Assembly (NCBI RefSeq): GCF_003952425.1
Contig: NZ_CP034449.1
Coordinates: 1,798,001-1,862,000 of the forward strand
Reading direction: 5' to 3'
DNA length: 64,000 bases
From: Mesorhizobium sp. M2A.F.Ca.ET.046.03.2.1
Lineage (GTDB): Bacteria > Pseudomonadota > Alphaproteobacteria > Rhizobiales > Rhizobiaceae
Below the pieces are notes generated by a model. That model saw only the letters and a program-made list of their open reading frames with translations, did not search any database and was not told the origin of the DNA. Made by a program: the position numbers and the translations under genes. Position 1 is the stretch's first letter. The number at the start of each line of letters is the position of its first letter. Of this stretch, positions 43,081-52,498 are shown piece after piece.

Positions 43081-43719
43081 TCACGAAGCCTGCTTCAGGC
43101 CAAGCAGGCCCGGATAACCCCGGTTCAGCACCGGCAGGAAGTGGTTGCGGCGGGCTCGCACGACCTCGAGCGTATGCTCGGTGAAGGTGAGCAGGGTCGC
43201 GACGACCTGCTGGTTGCCATAGGTGCGCTGGTAGCCCAGCGGCTTTGCCAGGAAGTGCAGTTGCAGGGCTCTCAGCACCCACATCGGCTCGAACTCGATG
43301 ATGACCTGGTTGACGTTGCGCTTCAGGCCCCATTCCACGAAGCCGGCGATCAGTTCGGTGCCGACCGTCGAGACGCCGCGCTTGCCGTCACGAAAACCCG
43401 GAGCCACCGCGTAGCGGGTCAGTTCCCACACATTCGGTCCCGAGGGGGACTGCCCCTCGCAGAGATCGGACAGCACGTCCGTCAGAAGATGCGGCCGCGT
43501 CGTCGGCAGCATGCGCTGGTAACCGGCCAGTTCGCCGTTGCGGATCACAAGATGGTGTTCGGCCTCGTCATGGTCGAACTGATCTATCTCGAGCTGGTCG
43601 GGACGGTCGAGATCGGTCCATCCCATCTCCTCGACGAAGATCTTGTAGCGCAGGCGATGGACGGCCTCCCAAAGGTCGGGGCGTTCCATCAATTCCTGAG
43701 TGGTAAGGGCAAAAAGCAT
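43081..43719 (-). CDS. Acyl-homoserine-lactone synthase (LuxI family)
   Basis: A 212-residue enzyme making N-acyl homoserine lactone from acyl-ACP and S-adenosylmethionine. The start MLFALTTQELM has AGGAGA upstream. Conserved LuxI residues are visible: RLRYKIFVEEMGW (R, F, W), EIDQFDHDEAEHHLV (two Asp), YQRMLPTTRPHLL (R) and VWELTRYAV (E, R). The C-terminal acyl-chain pocket region follows (RNVNQVIIEFEPMWVLRALQ). It lies between luxR and a crotonase gene, all in one direction. A perfect palindrome centred 60 bp before the ATG is a likely LuxR box. Confidence 0.95.
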   Translation of the reverse strand: MLFALTTQELMERPDLWEAVHRLRYKIFVEEMGWTDLDRPDQLEIDQFDHDEAEHHLVIRNGELAGYQRMLPTTRPHLLTDVLSDLCEGQSPSGPNVWELTRYAVAPGFRDGKRGVSTVGTELIAGFVEWGLKRNVNQVIIEFEPMWVLRALQLHFLAKPLGYQRTYGNQQVVATLLTFTEHTLEVVRARRNHFLPVLNRGYPGLLGLKQAS

Positions 43720-43769
43720 TAGCCGTCTCCTGGGCTTAAGAGGATGATACGGCCGGGCTTTCCCCAAAA

Positions 43770-43902
43770 TATTACGCGAACGCGTAGGCAAGAATTCTAG
43801 GCCAGCACGGCCGATCCGGCTAATATAGCCACGCCTAATCGCCTCCGCGACAGCCTGCACACGGTTGGCGGTGCCCAGTTTGATTTGGCGTTAAGAAATC
43901 AT
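43770..43902 (-). pseudogene. Decayed partial duplicate of the luxR 3' end
   Basis: This stretch repeats 43950-44083, about 180 bp away, at roughly 85% identity. It covers the last 35 or so codons of luxR (remnant ANRVQAVAEAIRRGYIS) and about 50 bp beyond, including the box-like palindrome. It has a 1-nt deletion and has lost the TAG stop, so it does not code for a working domain. It may be the tail of a second luxR gene that was otherwise deleted. Confidence 0.75.
43773..43786 (-). promoter_or_regulatory. Candidate lux box upstream of luxI
   Basis: TACGCG-AA-CGCGTA is a perfect 14-bp palindrome. A box at this place, with its centre 60 bp before the start codon, predicts a transcript with a leader of about 18 nt if it overlaps -35 as class II LuxR sites do. 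A degenerate version (CACGTGATCGCGTA, 43950-43963) lies after the luxR stop in the duplicated unit. Confidence 0.55.
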
Positions 43903-43994
43903 TAGCCCTCTCCCAAGAGGGAGATTCGGCTGCGCTTTTCTGGAAATATCACGTGATCGCGTAGGCTGAAATTTTCCAGCTCGGCACGGCCGAC

Positions 43995-44726
43995 CTAGCT
44001 AATATAGCCACGCCTGATCGCTTCCGCGACTGCCTGCACCCGATTGGCTGCGCCGAGTTTGCTCTTGGCGTTGAGAAGATGTTTCTCGGAAGTATGTTCC
44101 GAGATGCCTAAAATTTGAGATATCTCCCATTCGGACTTGCCAACGGCCGCCCATTGCAGGCATTCCCGCTCACGTGCCGTCAATTCTATATGATCGACGA
44201 CGCTGTCGGCCTTGGTGTGCAGTTGCATGGCGCGGCCGATCGCATAGGTCGACGCCAGCGAGACCATTCCGAATTCCTGGTCCGACAGTTCAACGGATTC
44301 ACCGCCCAGCGAGACCATGACGATCTGGCCGTCGAGCGTCACCAACGGAAACGCAAGACCATCGCGCAGCTTGAACTGGCGCGCGTCGCCCATGACCTCG
44401 TCGCTGCTCTTGTCGATTACGGCGTTCTTGGACGCGTCCCGCCATTGGAACGGCGCCTGAAGCTGCTTCATGTGACTGACGACCGGATCGTGGTCGACAT
44501 AGTTGCGCGCCACGTAGCGCTCCAGCCATTCCCCGGGCCAATCGCAAAGCATCACATGCTGTTTCTGCCGGCCGCGTGGCGTGCCAGGTTGCGGCACGGT
44601 TCCCGCCATCAGGGCGGTCAGGCCGAAATTCGAAGTGACGCCCAGCAGCCTCTCGCAAACCGCCGCCGCGGTGCCAGCATTCTGCAACTGGTCAATATAT
44701 TCCAGAGTTCTGTCAAACAGGCCCAT
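43995..44726 (-). CDS. LuxR-family quorum-sensing transcription regulator
   Basis: About 243 residues from MGLFDRTLEYIDQLQ; ATGs 36 and 141 bases further up are possible, but this start fits family length and has a GGGG run upstream. The autoinducer-binding domain keeps the diagnostic residues in WLERYVARNYVDHDPVVSHM and APFQWRD (W, Y, D, P, W). The GerE-type HTH is LTARERECLQWAAVGKSEWE with ISQILGISEHTSEKHLLNAK and KLGAANRVQAVAEAIRRGYI. It is upstream of luxI in the same direction and should sense the signal made by that enzyme. Confidence 0.92.
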   Translation of the reverse strand: MGLFDRTLEYIDQLQNAGTAAAVCERLLGVTSNFGLTALMAGTVPQPGTPRGRQKQHVMLCDWPGEWLERYVARNYVDHDPVVSHMKQLQAPFQWRDASKNAVIDKSSDEVMGDARQFKLRDGLAFPLVTLDGQIVMVSLGGESVELSDQEFGMVSLASTYAIGRAMQLHTKADSVVDHIELTARERECLQWAAVGKSEWEISQILGISEHTSEKHLLNAKSKLGAANRVQAVAEAIRRGYIS

Positions 44727-44974
44727 CGCAACATCTACCCCATGTTGCTTCTGCTTTTTCATTGCCGATAGTAGACGCTCGAACACCCCTTCGCCATCAA
44801 CCACGGGTCGCAATGATCTCCGCAAAGCCGGTAGCTTCCCCCTTCCGGCGCGCAGGGTCGTTTGCAACGGGTTGAACCATACGCTTAATTTAACCGCTTG
44901 AAATCAAAAACCGTTGTGCCTGCATCATTTTCATACGAAAAGCCTGCGAACGGGGACGAGGGCGGAGCCATATC

Positions 44975-45826
44975 GTGATCTTGCGGTGGATAACTCTGGC
45001 CCTGATGTCCGCACTTGCCGGCGTATTGCCCTTTGCCGGCGCGACTCAAGGCGCGGAGCCGCAGGTGCCGGTGCTGTGGGATGCCAAGGAGCGGTTGCCG
45101 AAACCCGATCTCTCCGCTCTGCCGCGACTCAGATTCCTCACAACCACCGATTTTCCGCCCTTCAACTTCCTCGACGGCGCGGGTCGCCTGTCCGGTTTCC
45201 ACATCGACCTGGCGCGGGCAATCTGCGCGGAATTGGGCGTCGCCGAGAAATGCCAGATCCAGGCCCTGCCGTGGAACGAGTTGGAGGATGCCCTGCAGAA
45301 GGGCGAGGGCGAGGCGATCATTGCCGGCATCGCGGCGACGCCAGCGAGCCGCGAGAAATACGCCTTCTCGCGCTCCTATATGCAGTTCCCGGCACGCTTC
45401 ATCATGCCGAAGGCGAAGGCCTTCGCCGAGCCGATCCTCGACAAGCTGCGCAGCAAGCGGGTCGGCGTCGTCGCCGGCTCGGCGCATGAGAAAATGCTGC
45501 GCGATTACTTCAGCACCGTGCAGGTGGTGACCTTCGAAACACCGGAAGCCCTCTATGCCGATCTCAAGGCCGGCAAGGTCGACGCCGCCTTCGGCGACGG
45601 CATGCGTTTCGCCTTCTGGCTGGGCGGCTCCGACGCGGCCGGCTGCTGCCGCTTTGCTGGCGGTCCGTATCTGGCGCCGGAATATCTGGGCTCGGGCATG
45701 GCGATCGCCACCAGGGCGGGCGATCCGGCGCTGGCCGCCGCCTTCGACTATGCGCTGCAGGAAATCTCGATCAAGGGCACCTTCGCCGAGTTCTATCTGC
45801 GCTATTTTCCCGTCAGCTTCTTCTGA
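44975..45826 (+). CDS. Family 3 extracellular solute-binding protein
   Basis: A 283-residue periplasmic binding protein of the polar amino acid type. The GTG start is preceded by a weak GAGGGCGGAG. Residues 1-27 form a signal peptide (ILRWITLALMSALAGVLPFA) cut near TQGAE. The mature domain has LRFLTTTDFPPFNFLDGAGR, LSGFHIDLARAICAELGV, IIAGIAATPASREKYAFSRS and GKVDAAFGDGMRFAFWLGGS. No ABC permease or ATPase genes are adjacent, so it is an orphan that could serve a distant transporter. Two adjacent Cys (AGCCRF) are unusual for the family. Confidence 0.87.
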   Translation: MILRWITLALMSALAGVLPFAGATQGAEPQVPVLWDAKERLPKPDLSALPRLRFLTTTDFPPFNFLDGAGRLSGFHIDLARAICAELGVAEKCQIQALPWNELEDALQKGEGEAIIAGIAATPASREKYAFSRSYMQFPARFIMPKAKAFAEPILDKLRSKRVGVVAGSAHEKMLRDYFSTVQVVTFETPEALYADLKAGKVDAAFGDGMRFAFWLGGSDAAGCCRFAGGPYLAPEYLGSGMAIATRAGDPALAAAFDYALQEISIKGTFAEFYLRYFPVSFF

Positions 45827-45841
45827 AGGTTGCTGCCAACG

Positions 45842-46255
45842 CTAAGTCAGCGTGCGTAGGCGCGCCTTGGCCGCTCGCGCTATCGCGGCCACGGTCAGCG
45901 TGTCGAGATCGAGCTTGAGGCGGATGAGCTGCAGCACCCTGACCTCCTCCATGCGCATTTCGAGATCGACGGCGGCGACCTCGAAAGCGGCGGCGTAGGC
46001 TGTATCGCGCAGCCGCTCCGGCAGCGCTTCGGCAATGCGGGCCAGCACGCCTTCCAGCCCACCCTTCTCATGCAGCGCCTTCTGGCAGGCTTGCGCCACT
46101 GGAATCAGCCTGTCCTGGTTGAAGTCGACGAAAACCGGCCAGGAACGGACGACGTCGCCGATCCGCGCCAGCTCGACATCGGTCATGTCCCGATCGGAAG
46201 CCGAGGTGATGACCATCAGGTGGATCAGGGCTTCGTGCGGCGTCAACAAAGGCAT
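45842..46255 (-). CDS. TerB-like tellurite-resistance family protein
   Basis: A 137-residue all-helical protein. LTPHEALIHLMVITSASDRD followed by MTDVELARIGDVV and AAFEVAAVDLEMRMEEVRVL has the TerB/DjlA-like layout, with acidic residues where TerB binds metal (SDRDMTDVE and DLEMRMEE). Members are found in many bacteria and seldom cause tellurite resistance by themselves. It is convergent with the solute-binding protein gene, 15 bp apart. Confidence 0.78.
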   Translation of the reverse strand: MPLLTPHEALIHLMVITSASDRDMTDVELARIGDVVRSWPVFVDFNQDRLIPVAQACQKALHEKGGLEGVLARIAEALPERLRDTAYAAAFEVAAVDLEMRMEEVRVLQLIRLKLDLDTLTVAAIARAAKARLRTLT

Positions 46256-46273
46256 TCAAAACTCCTGGCAGCG

Positions 46274-46320
46274 TGCATGTCATTCCCACAAACCGCGACA
46301 CACTTCTGGGTGACATGCAT
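46274..46320. repeat. Dispersed palindromic repeat, family 2
   Basis: TGCATGTCATTCCCACAAAC, then CGCGACACACTTCTGGGTGA and CATGCAT. Second copy of the element at 4272-4320. It lies between the divergent TerB-like and lysK genes. Confidence 0.7.
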
Positions 46321-46464
46321 TTGGAAGTGAGGCTCGAACGTAGGGACGCGAGTGTGGCGCCGCAAGGAAAACCGCCGCAAATCGTTGACGCTCCGGCCCG
46401 TCGCGCCTAGAGACCGGTCGACAAATCTTATCCGCCGCAAGACGGCCATGACTGGAACTTCGAT

Positions 46465-48114
46465 ATGACGGGATCAAACATCATCGATCTCAATCCCGAG
46501 ATGCTTGCCGCGGCGGCCGAGAGCAAGGCCTGGCCGTTCGAGGAAGCGAAGAAAATCATCGCCCGGTACAAGGGCAAGGATTTCCCCGAGACCGTGCTGT
46601 TCGAGACCGGCTACGGCCCGTCCGGCCTGCCGCATATCGGCACCTTCGGCGAGGTGGCGCGCACAACCATGGTGCGGCATGCCTTCCGCGTGCTGACGCA
46701 GGACAAGGTCAAGACCAAGCTTCTGTGCTTCTCCGACGATATGGACGGCATGCGCAAGATCCCCGACAACGTGCCGGACCGCGCCGCGCTCGAGCCCTAT
46801 CTGCATATGCCGCTGACCTCGGTGCCCAATCCGTTCGGCGGCGACTATGCGAGCTTCGCCGACCACAACAACGCGATGCTGTGCCGCTTCCTCGACACGT
46901 TCGGCTTCGATTACGAGTTCGCCAGCGCGACCAAGTACTACAAGGCCGGCCGCTTCGACGAGGTGCTGCTGCGCGCCGCCGAACGCTATGACGACATCAT
47001 GGGTGTGATGCTGCCGACGCTCGGGCCGGAGCGCCAGGCGACCTACAGCCCGTTCCTGCCGATCTCGCCGAAGAGCGGCCGCGTGCTCTACGTGCCGATG
47101 ATAAATGTCGACGCAAAGGCCGGCACCGTCACTTTCGACGACGAAGGCACCGAGACGACGCTGCCCGTCACGGGCGGCCATGTGAAGCTGCAGTGGAAGC
47201 CGGATTTCGGCATGCGCTGGGCGGCGCTCGGCGTCGATTTCGAGATGTTCGGCAAGGACCACCAGACCAATGCGGCGATCTACGACCGCATCTGCAACAT
47301 CCTCGGCGGCCGCGCGCCGGAGCATTTCGTCTACGAGTTGTTCCTCGACGAGGAAGGCCAGAAGATTTCGAAGTCGAAGGGCAATGGCCTGACCATCGAC
47401 GAGTGGCTGACCTATGCGCCGACGGAGAGCCTCGGCCTCTATATGTACCAGCGGCCGCGGCAGGCGAAGAAGCTCTATTTCGACGTCATCCCGAAGGCGG
47501 TGGACGAGTATTACGCTTTCCTTGGCGCCTATCCGCGCCAGGACTGGAAGGAGCGGCTGGGCAATCCGGTCTGGCACATGCATGACGGCAACCCGCCGGC
47601 CATCGACCTGCCGGTGCCGTTCGCGCTGCTGCTCAACCTGGTGAGCGCCTCCAACGCCCATGACAAGGCGGTGCTGTGGGGTTTCATCTCGCGGCATGCG
47701 CCTGGCGTGACGCCGAAGACGCATCCGGAGCTCGACCGGCTGACCGGCTACGCGATCCGCTACTTCGACGACTTCGTGAAGCCGACCAAGGTTTACCGCG
47801 CCGCCGACGAGGTGGAGCGCGAGGCGTTGGCGAGGCTTTCCGACGCGCTCGGCGCGCTGCCGCAAGGCGCCGACAGCGAAGCGATCCAGAATGCCGCGCT
47901 CAACGTGGCGCGCAAGATCGAGCGCTACCAAGACCATTCCAAGCAGAGCCCGGAAGGCGGACCCGGCGTGTCCGTCGCCTTCTTCCAGATGATCTACCAG
48001 GTGCTGATCGGGCAGGAACGCGGACCGCGCTTCGGTTCCTTCGCCGCACTCTACGGCATTGCCGAGACGCGCGCGCTTATTGAGCGGGCGCTGGCTGGTC
48101 AGTTGGCGGCGTAA
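46465..48114 (+). CDS. lysK: Lysyl-tRNA synthetase, class I
   Basis: A 549-residue class I LysRS, the form used by most alphaproteobacteria in place of class II LysS. It charges tRNA-Lys. The HIGH-type motif is [20 protein letters not shown] and the KMSKS-type motif is [12 protein letters not shown]. The Rossmann fold contains [16 protein letters not shown]. The C-terminal alpha-helical anticodon-binding part ends in [20 protein letters not shown]. Length is normal. Its 3' end overlaps the convergent SNase-like gene by 38 bp. Confidence 0.94.
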   Translation: MTGSNIIDLNPEMLAAAAESKAWPFEEAKKIIARYKGKDFPETVLFETGYGPSGLPHIGTFGEVARTTMVRHAFRVLTQDKVKTKLLCFSDDMDGMRKIPDNVPDRAALEPYLHMPLTSVPNPFGGDYASFADHNNAMLCRFLDTFGFDYEFASATKYYKAGRFDEVLLRAAERYDDIMGVMLPTLGPERQATYSPFLPISPKSGRVLYVPMINVDAKAGTVTFDDEGTETTLPVTGGHVKLQWKPDFGMRWAALGVDFEMFGKDHQTNAAIYDRICNILGGRAPEHFVYELFLDEEGQKISKSKGNGLTIDEWLTYAPTESLGLYMYQRPRQAKKLYFDVIPKAVDEYYAFLGAYPRQDWKERLGNPVWHMHDGNPPAIDLPVPFALLLNLVSASNAHDKAVLWGFISRHAPGVTPKTHPELDRLTGYAIRYFDDFVKPTKVYRAADEVEREALARLSDALGALPQGADSEAIQNAALNVARKIERYQDHSKQSPEGGPGVSVAFFQMIYQVLIGQERGPRFGSFAALYGIAETRALIERALAGQLAA

Positions 48115-48967
48115 CGGCGCCGCCCTCGGCCGGCAGGATCGAATCCGGCGCCACGGGCGCCGGACCCGACATGGCCGGCACCGCCGGCAGGCCGTCAAGC
48201 TTCGGCGCCGGGCCAAAAATACCCTTCTTCCCGGAGCGGGCCTTGTTCTCGGCCTCGACATAGGGGCCGCCTTGCGCGGCGCGCGCCCAGCCGTTCTCGA
48301 CCAGCCACTGGCCGATGTCCTGATTGCCGATATGGCATTCGGCGGAAATGGTATCGCGGCCGCCCTCCGGCGGCACCGCGCAGGCGACCGCTCGGCCGCG
48401 CAGGAACGCGCGGAAGGCTGTCCTGGCGCGCGTGCCGCAGGCCCAGGTCTGGCCCTGGTCGCTGCAGGTCTCGTCCGTCTTGACGGCGTCCACGCCGGAC
48501 ACGGAGACCGCATAGCCCTTCGCCTCGATCAGCCCGGCGGCGGTGGCGACCGGCTGGAACAATTTGGTGCCGTTCCAGTCGCCCGGCATCTTCGTTTTGG
48601 GCGGCTTGGGCGGTCCGGCCAGCGCCAGATCGCTGAGCGGCGCGCGCGGTTCGACCCGTTCGAGTTCCTGGTCCGACAGCTCGGGCGGCGCCACGACGTC
48701 GGGATCGATGGCCCTCGAGTGAACAGCGGGGTTCGGTGGAGCGGCTGGCGCGGGAATGGCCGCGGTCGTCGGCTCTTCCGGGAGCGTATTCGCGCCGGAG
48801 GCGGAGAGTGCATCGTCCCCGGAAATGGGGAGCGCATCGGCGATGGGATCGATCTGATCGACTGTGATGACGCTCTCATGCCCCTTGACCACGCGGCCGC
48901 CCGCCACAACGAGCGCGGCCATCACCGGAACCGCCAGAACCGTCAGGATGATTTGAAGAAGCCGCAC
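48077..48967 (-). CDS. Membrane-anchored staphylococcal-nuclease-like (TNase) domain protein
   Basis: About 296 residues from a GTG start ([20 protein letters not shown]), chosen because it lies 10 bp after the upstream gene and starts directly with an N-terminal helix. A long Pro/Ala-rich linker follows ([16 protein letters not shown]). The C-terminal part resembles SNase domains: [40 protein letters not shown] and [20 protein letters not shown] with [14 protein letters not shown]. The catalytic Arg/Glu set of real nucleases is incomplete, so activity is doubtful. The Pro-rich C-terminal tail overlaps the lysK 3' end. Confidence 0.75.
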   Translation of the reverse strand: MRLLQIILTVLAVPVMAALVVAGGRVVKGHESVITVDQIDPIADALPISGDDALSASGANTLPEEPTTAAIPAPAAPPNPAVHSRAIDPDVVAPPELSDQELERVEPRAPLSDLALAGPPKPPKTKMPGDWNGTKLFQPVATAAGLIEAKGYAVSVSGVDAVKTDETCSDQGQTWACGTRARTAFRAFLRGRAVACAVPPEGGRDTISAECHIGNQDIGQWLVENGWARAAQGGPYVEAENKARSGKKGIFGPAPKLDGLPAVPAMSGPAPVAPDSILPAEGGAVTPPTDQPAPAQ

Positions 48968-48977
48968 CGGCCCGAAC

Positions 48978-49616
48978 CTACTGGCTCGCCCAGACGATGC
49001 GCGCCACCCATTCGATTTCGCGCGTCGGGATGTCACGGTCCGGATGGGCGGGGTTGAGCGAAACCAGCACGATCGACTTCACCGTTTGCCGGTCGAGCAC
49101 CTTGGCCATCACCTCCCCGGCGGTGGTCTTGACGACGACACGGTCGCCCTTGCGCGTCGGCGCGCCGGGTTCGACGATCAGCACATCGCCATTGCGGTAG
49201 AGCGGCAGCATGGAATCGCCTTGCACCTGCAGCGCGTATGAGGTCTCGGTCGCCCGCGCGGGAAGCTCGACCAGATCCCAGCCCTGCCCCGCCGGATAGC
49301 CGGCATCGTCGAAGAAGCCGCCCGCGCCGGCCTGGGCGAAGCCGAGCAGGGGAACGGCGCTGCGGTGTTGGGCGACGGAGGCAGCGCGCCCTTCGACCAG
49401 TCCGGTGAATTCCTCGAGCGACGCGCCGGTGGCCTCGATGATCTTGGCCAGCGATTCGGTCGAGGGCCAGCGCGGCCTTCCGTCGGACGACAGGCGCTTC
49501 GACTTGTTGAAGGCCGTCGAATCCAGGCCCGCGCGCCGGGCAAGGCCGGAAGCCGACAGCGAATAGCGCTCGGCGAGAGCGTCGATTGCGGCCCAGACGC
49601 GATCGTGTGAGAGCAA
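48978..49616 (-). CDS. HTH regulator with S24 (LexA/CI-like) peptidase domain
   Basis: A 212-residue repressor-like protein. The N-terminal domain (VWAAIDALAERYSLSASGLA with RRAGLDSTAFNKSKR) is a Cro/CI-type HTH. The C-terminal S24 domain has the catalytic Ser in VQGDSMLPLYRNGDVLIV and the Lys in RVVVKTTAGEVMAKVL. The Ala-Gly cleavage site expected in self-cleaving repressors may be LLGFAQAGAGGFFDD. No phage genes are nearby, so it is probably a chromosomal stress regulator. The SNase-like gene follows 10 bp downstream and is likely co-transcribed. Confidence 0.87.
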   Translation of the reverse strand: MLSHDRVWAAIDALAERYSLSASGLARRAGLDSTAFNKSKRLSSDGRPRWPSTESLAKIIEATGASLEEFTGLVEGRAASVAQHRSAVPLLGFAQAGAGGFFDDAGYPAGQGWDLVELPARATETSYALQVQGDSMLPLYRNGDVLIVEPGAPTRKGDRVVVKTTAGEVMAKVLDRQTVKSIVLVSLNPAHPDRDIPTREIEWVARIVWASQ

Positions 49617-49711
49617 GTCCGCTCTCCTTCGAAAACAGGAAAAAATGCCTCAAGCCTGTCTAGCGCGCGACCATCTGATTGTCCACTGGCGAAGGGTCGG
49701 ATCGCCGACGA

Positions 49712-50254
49712 TCAGACCTGCTTGGCCTGCTCGCGCAAATTCTTGTGCGAAATCATGAAGGCGCGCTCGGTTTCGGTCGGCGGACGCGGCCGGGCGGCGC
49801 GGCCGAGCGCCGCGACGACCTCGTCGATGTCGAGGAAGCGACGCCCGCCGCGGTCATAGACGCCGCCCGTGGTCAGGATCAGTGCCGCCGTCTCGCCGCC
49901 ATCGAGGACAAAGCGGTGCCGGCCGATGACTGACGTCCCTTCCCAGGTCTCGATCGACGAGACGACCTCGAAGCGGCGCCACAGCCTGATCTCGCGCACA
50001 TAGGCGACCTCAAGCCCGCCGATCATCGGCGCCCAGCCATTCTTGCGCGCCAGCGCGATGAGGCCGATGCGCAGGAAGATGTCGATGCGGCCGAGATCGG
50101 CCAGCATCATGTAGCGGGCGTTGTTCAGATGCAGGTTGAAGTCGATGTCGATCGGCAGGCAGCGAAAGGCCAGCCGGCTTTCCTCGCCGGCCCGATAGGG
50201 ACCACGGCTCGACGCCGTGGCCATGGTGCGTGCCATTCGCCCCCAGACATACAT
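49712..50254 (-). CDS. Hotdog-fold thioesterase
   Basis: A 180-residue 4HBT-type acyl-CoA thioesterase. The conserved block is IDIDFNLHLNNARYMMLADL with GRIDIF, in which the Asp-x-Asn-x-His-x-Asn-Asn and Tyr contribute the active site of family members. It should hydrolyse acyl-CoA to free acid and CoA. It is the last gene of the acyl-CoA oxidation operon, 12 bp after fadJ. Starts at the second or third Met (MARTM, MATASS) are possible. Confidence 0.82.
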   Translation of the reverse strand: MYVWGRMARTMATASSRGPYRAGEESRLAFRCLPIDIDFNLHLNNARYMMLADLGRIDIFLRIGLIALARKNGWAPMIGGLEVAYVREIRLWRRFEVVSSIETWEGTSVIGRHRFVLDGGETAALILTTGGVYDRGGRRFLDIDEVVAALGRAARPRPPTETERAFMISHKNLREQAKQV

Positions 50255-50266
50255 GGTCGGGGTTCG

Positions 50267-52486
50267 TCAGGCCGCCTCTCTGACCTCGCCCTTCTGGTAG
50301 GGGTCGAAGCGCTGGTAAAAGGTCTCGCCCTTCTCGGCCATGTCGAGCAGAAGCTTCGGCACCTTGAACTCGGCGCCATATTTCTTCTGCAGGCCCTTGG
50401 CGATCTTGACGAAACGGTTGGCGCCGATGCCGTCGATGTAGGAGAGTGCGCCGCCGGTGAAGGGCGCGAAGCCGAAGGCGAGGATCGAGCCGACATCGGC
50501 CTCGCGCGGGTCGGTGACGATGCCTTCCTCCATCACGCGCGCCGCTTCCAACGCGATGGTGACCAAAAGGCGCTGCTTCAACTCCTCATAGTCGATCTTG
50601 TCAGGGTTGAGCTGCGGATAGAGGTCCTTCAGGCCCGGCCACAGCTTCTTCTTCGCGGGCTTCGCCGGATAATCGTAGAAACCCTTGCCATTCTTGCGGC
50701 CGAAGCGGCCATGCCTGTCGACCATGGTGTTGATCAGCGCCATCTGCTTCGGGTCGACCGCCTTCTCGCCGAGATCCCGGATGGTCTGCTTCATGATCTT
50801 CTGGGCAAGGTCGACGGCCGTCTCGTCGGTCAGAGCGAGCGGGCCGACCGGCATGCCGGCGGCCTTGGCGGCGTTCTCGATCATCGGCGCCGGGACGCCC
50901 TCGATCAGCATCTTGTAGGCTTCCGACATGTAGCGCAGCACGCACCGGTTGACGTAGAAGCCGCGCGTGTCGTTGACGACGATCGGCGTCTTCTTGATGG
51001 CGCGCACAAAGTCGAAGGCCACGGCCAGGGCCTTGTCGCCCGTCTTCTTGCCGAGGATGATCTCCACCAGCATCATCTTGTCGACCGGCGAGAAGAAGTG
51101 GATGCCGATGAAGTTCTTCGGCCGCGCCGAGTTCTTTGCCAGGGCGGTGATCGGAATCGTGGACGTGTTGGAAGCAAAGATCGCCGACGACTTCAGCACC
51201 GCCTCGGCCTTCTCGGTGGCATCCTTCTTCACGCCCGAATCCTCGAAGACCGCCTCTACAACGAGGTCGCAGCCGGCAAGGTCGGCATAGTCCGCCGTCG
51301 GCGTGATCAGCGACAGGAGCTTGTCCTTGTCTTCCGGCTTGGCGCGGCCCTTCTTGACCTGATCGGCCATCAGGCTGTCGGAATGCGCCTTGCCCTTCTC
51401 GGCCGAAGCCAGGTCGCGGTCGAGCAGCACGACCGGAATGCCGGCCCGCGCGGTGACATAGGCGATGCCGGCGCCCATGAAGCCGGCGCCGAGAATGCCG
51501 ATCTTCTTGAACTTGGTTTCCGGCACGCCGGCCGGGCGCCGCGCGCCCTTGTTCAGTTCCTGCAGCGACAGGAACAGCGAGCGGATCATCGCCGCCGCTT
51601 CCTTGGTCTGCATGATCTCGGTGAAATAGCGCTGCTCGATCCTGAGCGCGGTGTCGAACGGAACCAGCAGGCCTTCATAGACGCATTTCAGGATCGCGGC
51701 CGCCGCCGGATAGTTGCCATAGGTCTCGCGGCGCAGGATGGCGATAGCCGGCGGCCAGAGATTGGCGCCGGCCGCCGAATAGATCGGACCGCCCGGCAGC
51801 TTGAAGCCCTTCTCGTCCCAGGGCGCCACCGGCTTCAGGCCGTTCTTGATCATCGCCTTGGCGGTCTCGACGAGCTTCTTCGGCTCCGCGATCTCATGGA
51901 TCAGCCCCATCTGCTTCGCCTTTTGCGGCGACAGGTTCTGCCCGGTGGTCAGCATCTGCAGCGCCTGCTGCTGGTCCGTCAGCCGCGGCACGCGCTGGGT
52001 GCCGCCGGCGCCCGGGAAAATGCCGATCTTCACTTCGGGAAGCGCCATCTTCACCTTGTCGGAATCGGCGGCGACGCGGCCGTGGCAGGCAAGCGACATC
52101 TCGAAGGCGCCGCCCATGCAGGTGCCGTTGATCGCCGACACCCAAGGCTTGCCGGAAGTCTCGATCTTGCGGAACAGGCCGGTCATATAGCCGGCATTCT
52201 CGAACAGCGCCTTGGTCGCCTTGTCGAGATCCTTCTCTTTTTCCGCGGCGAAGGTGGCCAGCATCTTCTGCAGCATGGTGATGTCGGCGCCGCCGGAGAA
52301 TGTATCCTTGCCGGAGGTGATGACCGCGCCCTTGATGGCGGCATCGCCGACCACCTTATCAACGATGGCGTCCAGCTCGCGCATCACCTCTTCGGTGAAG
52401 ACGTTCATCGAACGATCCGGCATGTCCCAGGTGATCAAGGCAATGCCGTCGGCATCCACGTCGAGGGTGAAATTGGTGTAGCTCAT
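50267..52486 (-). CDS. fadJ: Fatty oxidation complex alpha subunit: enoyl-CoA hydratase/3-hydroxyacyl-CoA dehydrogenase
   Basis: A 739-residue bifunctional enzyme for steps two and three of beta-oxidation. The N-terminal crotonase domain has [18 protein letters not shown] and [20 protein letters not shown] with [20 protein letters not shown] (catalytic Glu pair). The NAD domain starts at about 325 with [40 protein letters not shown] and [20 protein letters not shown] are the hydroxyacyl-CoA dehydrogenase hallmarks, and the C-terminal domain has [16 protein letters not shown]. It pairs with the thiolase encoded 12 bp upstream. FadB and FadJ types cannot be told apart here. Confidence 0.94.
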   Translation of the reverse strand: MSYTNFTLDVDADGIALITWDMPDRSMNVFTEEVMRELDAIVDKVVGDAAIKGAVITSGKDTFSGGADITMLQKMLATFAAEKEKDLDKATKALFENAGYMTGLFRKIETSGKPWVSAINGTCMGGAFEMSLACHGRVAADSDKVKMALPEVKIGIFPGAGGTQRVPRLTDQQQALQMLTTGQNLSPQKAKQMGLIHEIAEPKKLVETAKAMIKNGLKPVAPWDEKGFKLPGGPIYSAAGANLWPPAIAILRRETYGNYPAAAAILKCVYEGLLVPFDTALRIEQRYFTEIMQTKEAAAMIRSLFLSLQELNKGARRPAGVPETKFKKIGILGAGFMGAGIAYVTARAGIPVVLLDRDLASAEKGKAHSDSLMADQVKKGRAKPEDKDKLLSLITPTADYADLAGCDLVVEAVFEDSGVKKDATEKAEAVLKSSAIFASNTSTIPITALAKNSARPKNFIGIHFFSPVDKMMLVEIILGKKTGDKALAVAFDFVRAIKKTPIVVNDTRGFYVNRCVLRYMSEAYKMLIEGVPAPMIENAAKAAGMPVGPLALTDETAVDLAQKIMKQTIRDLGEKAVDPKQMALINTMVDRHGRFGRKNGKGFYDYPAKPAKKKLWPGLKDLYPQLNPDKIDYEELKQRLLVTIALEAARVMEEGIVTDPREADVGSILAFGFAPFTGGALSYIDGIGANRFVKIAKGLQKKYGAEFKVPKLLLDMAEKGETFYQRFDPYQKGEVREAA

Positions 52487-52498
52487 CTCTTCTCTCCC

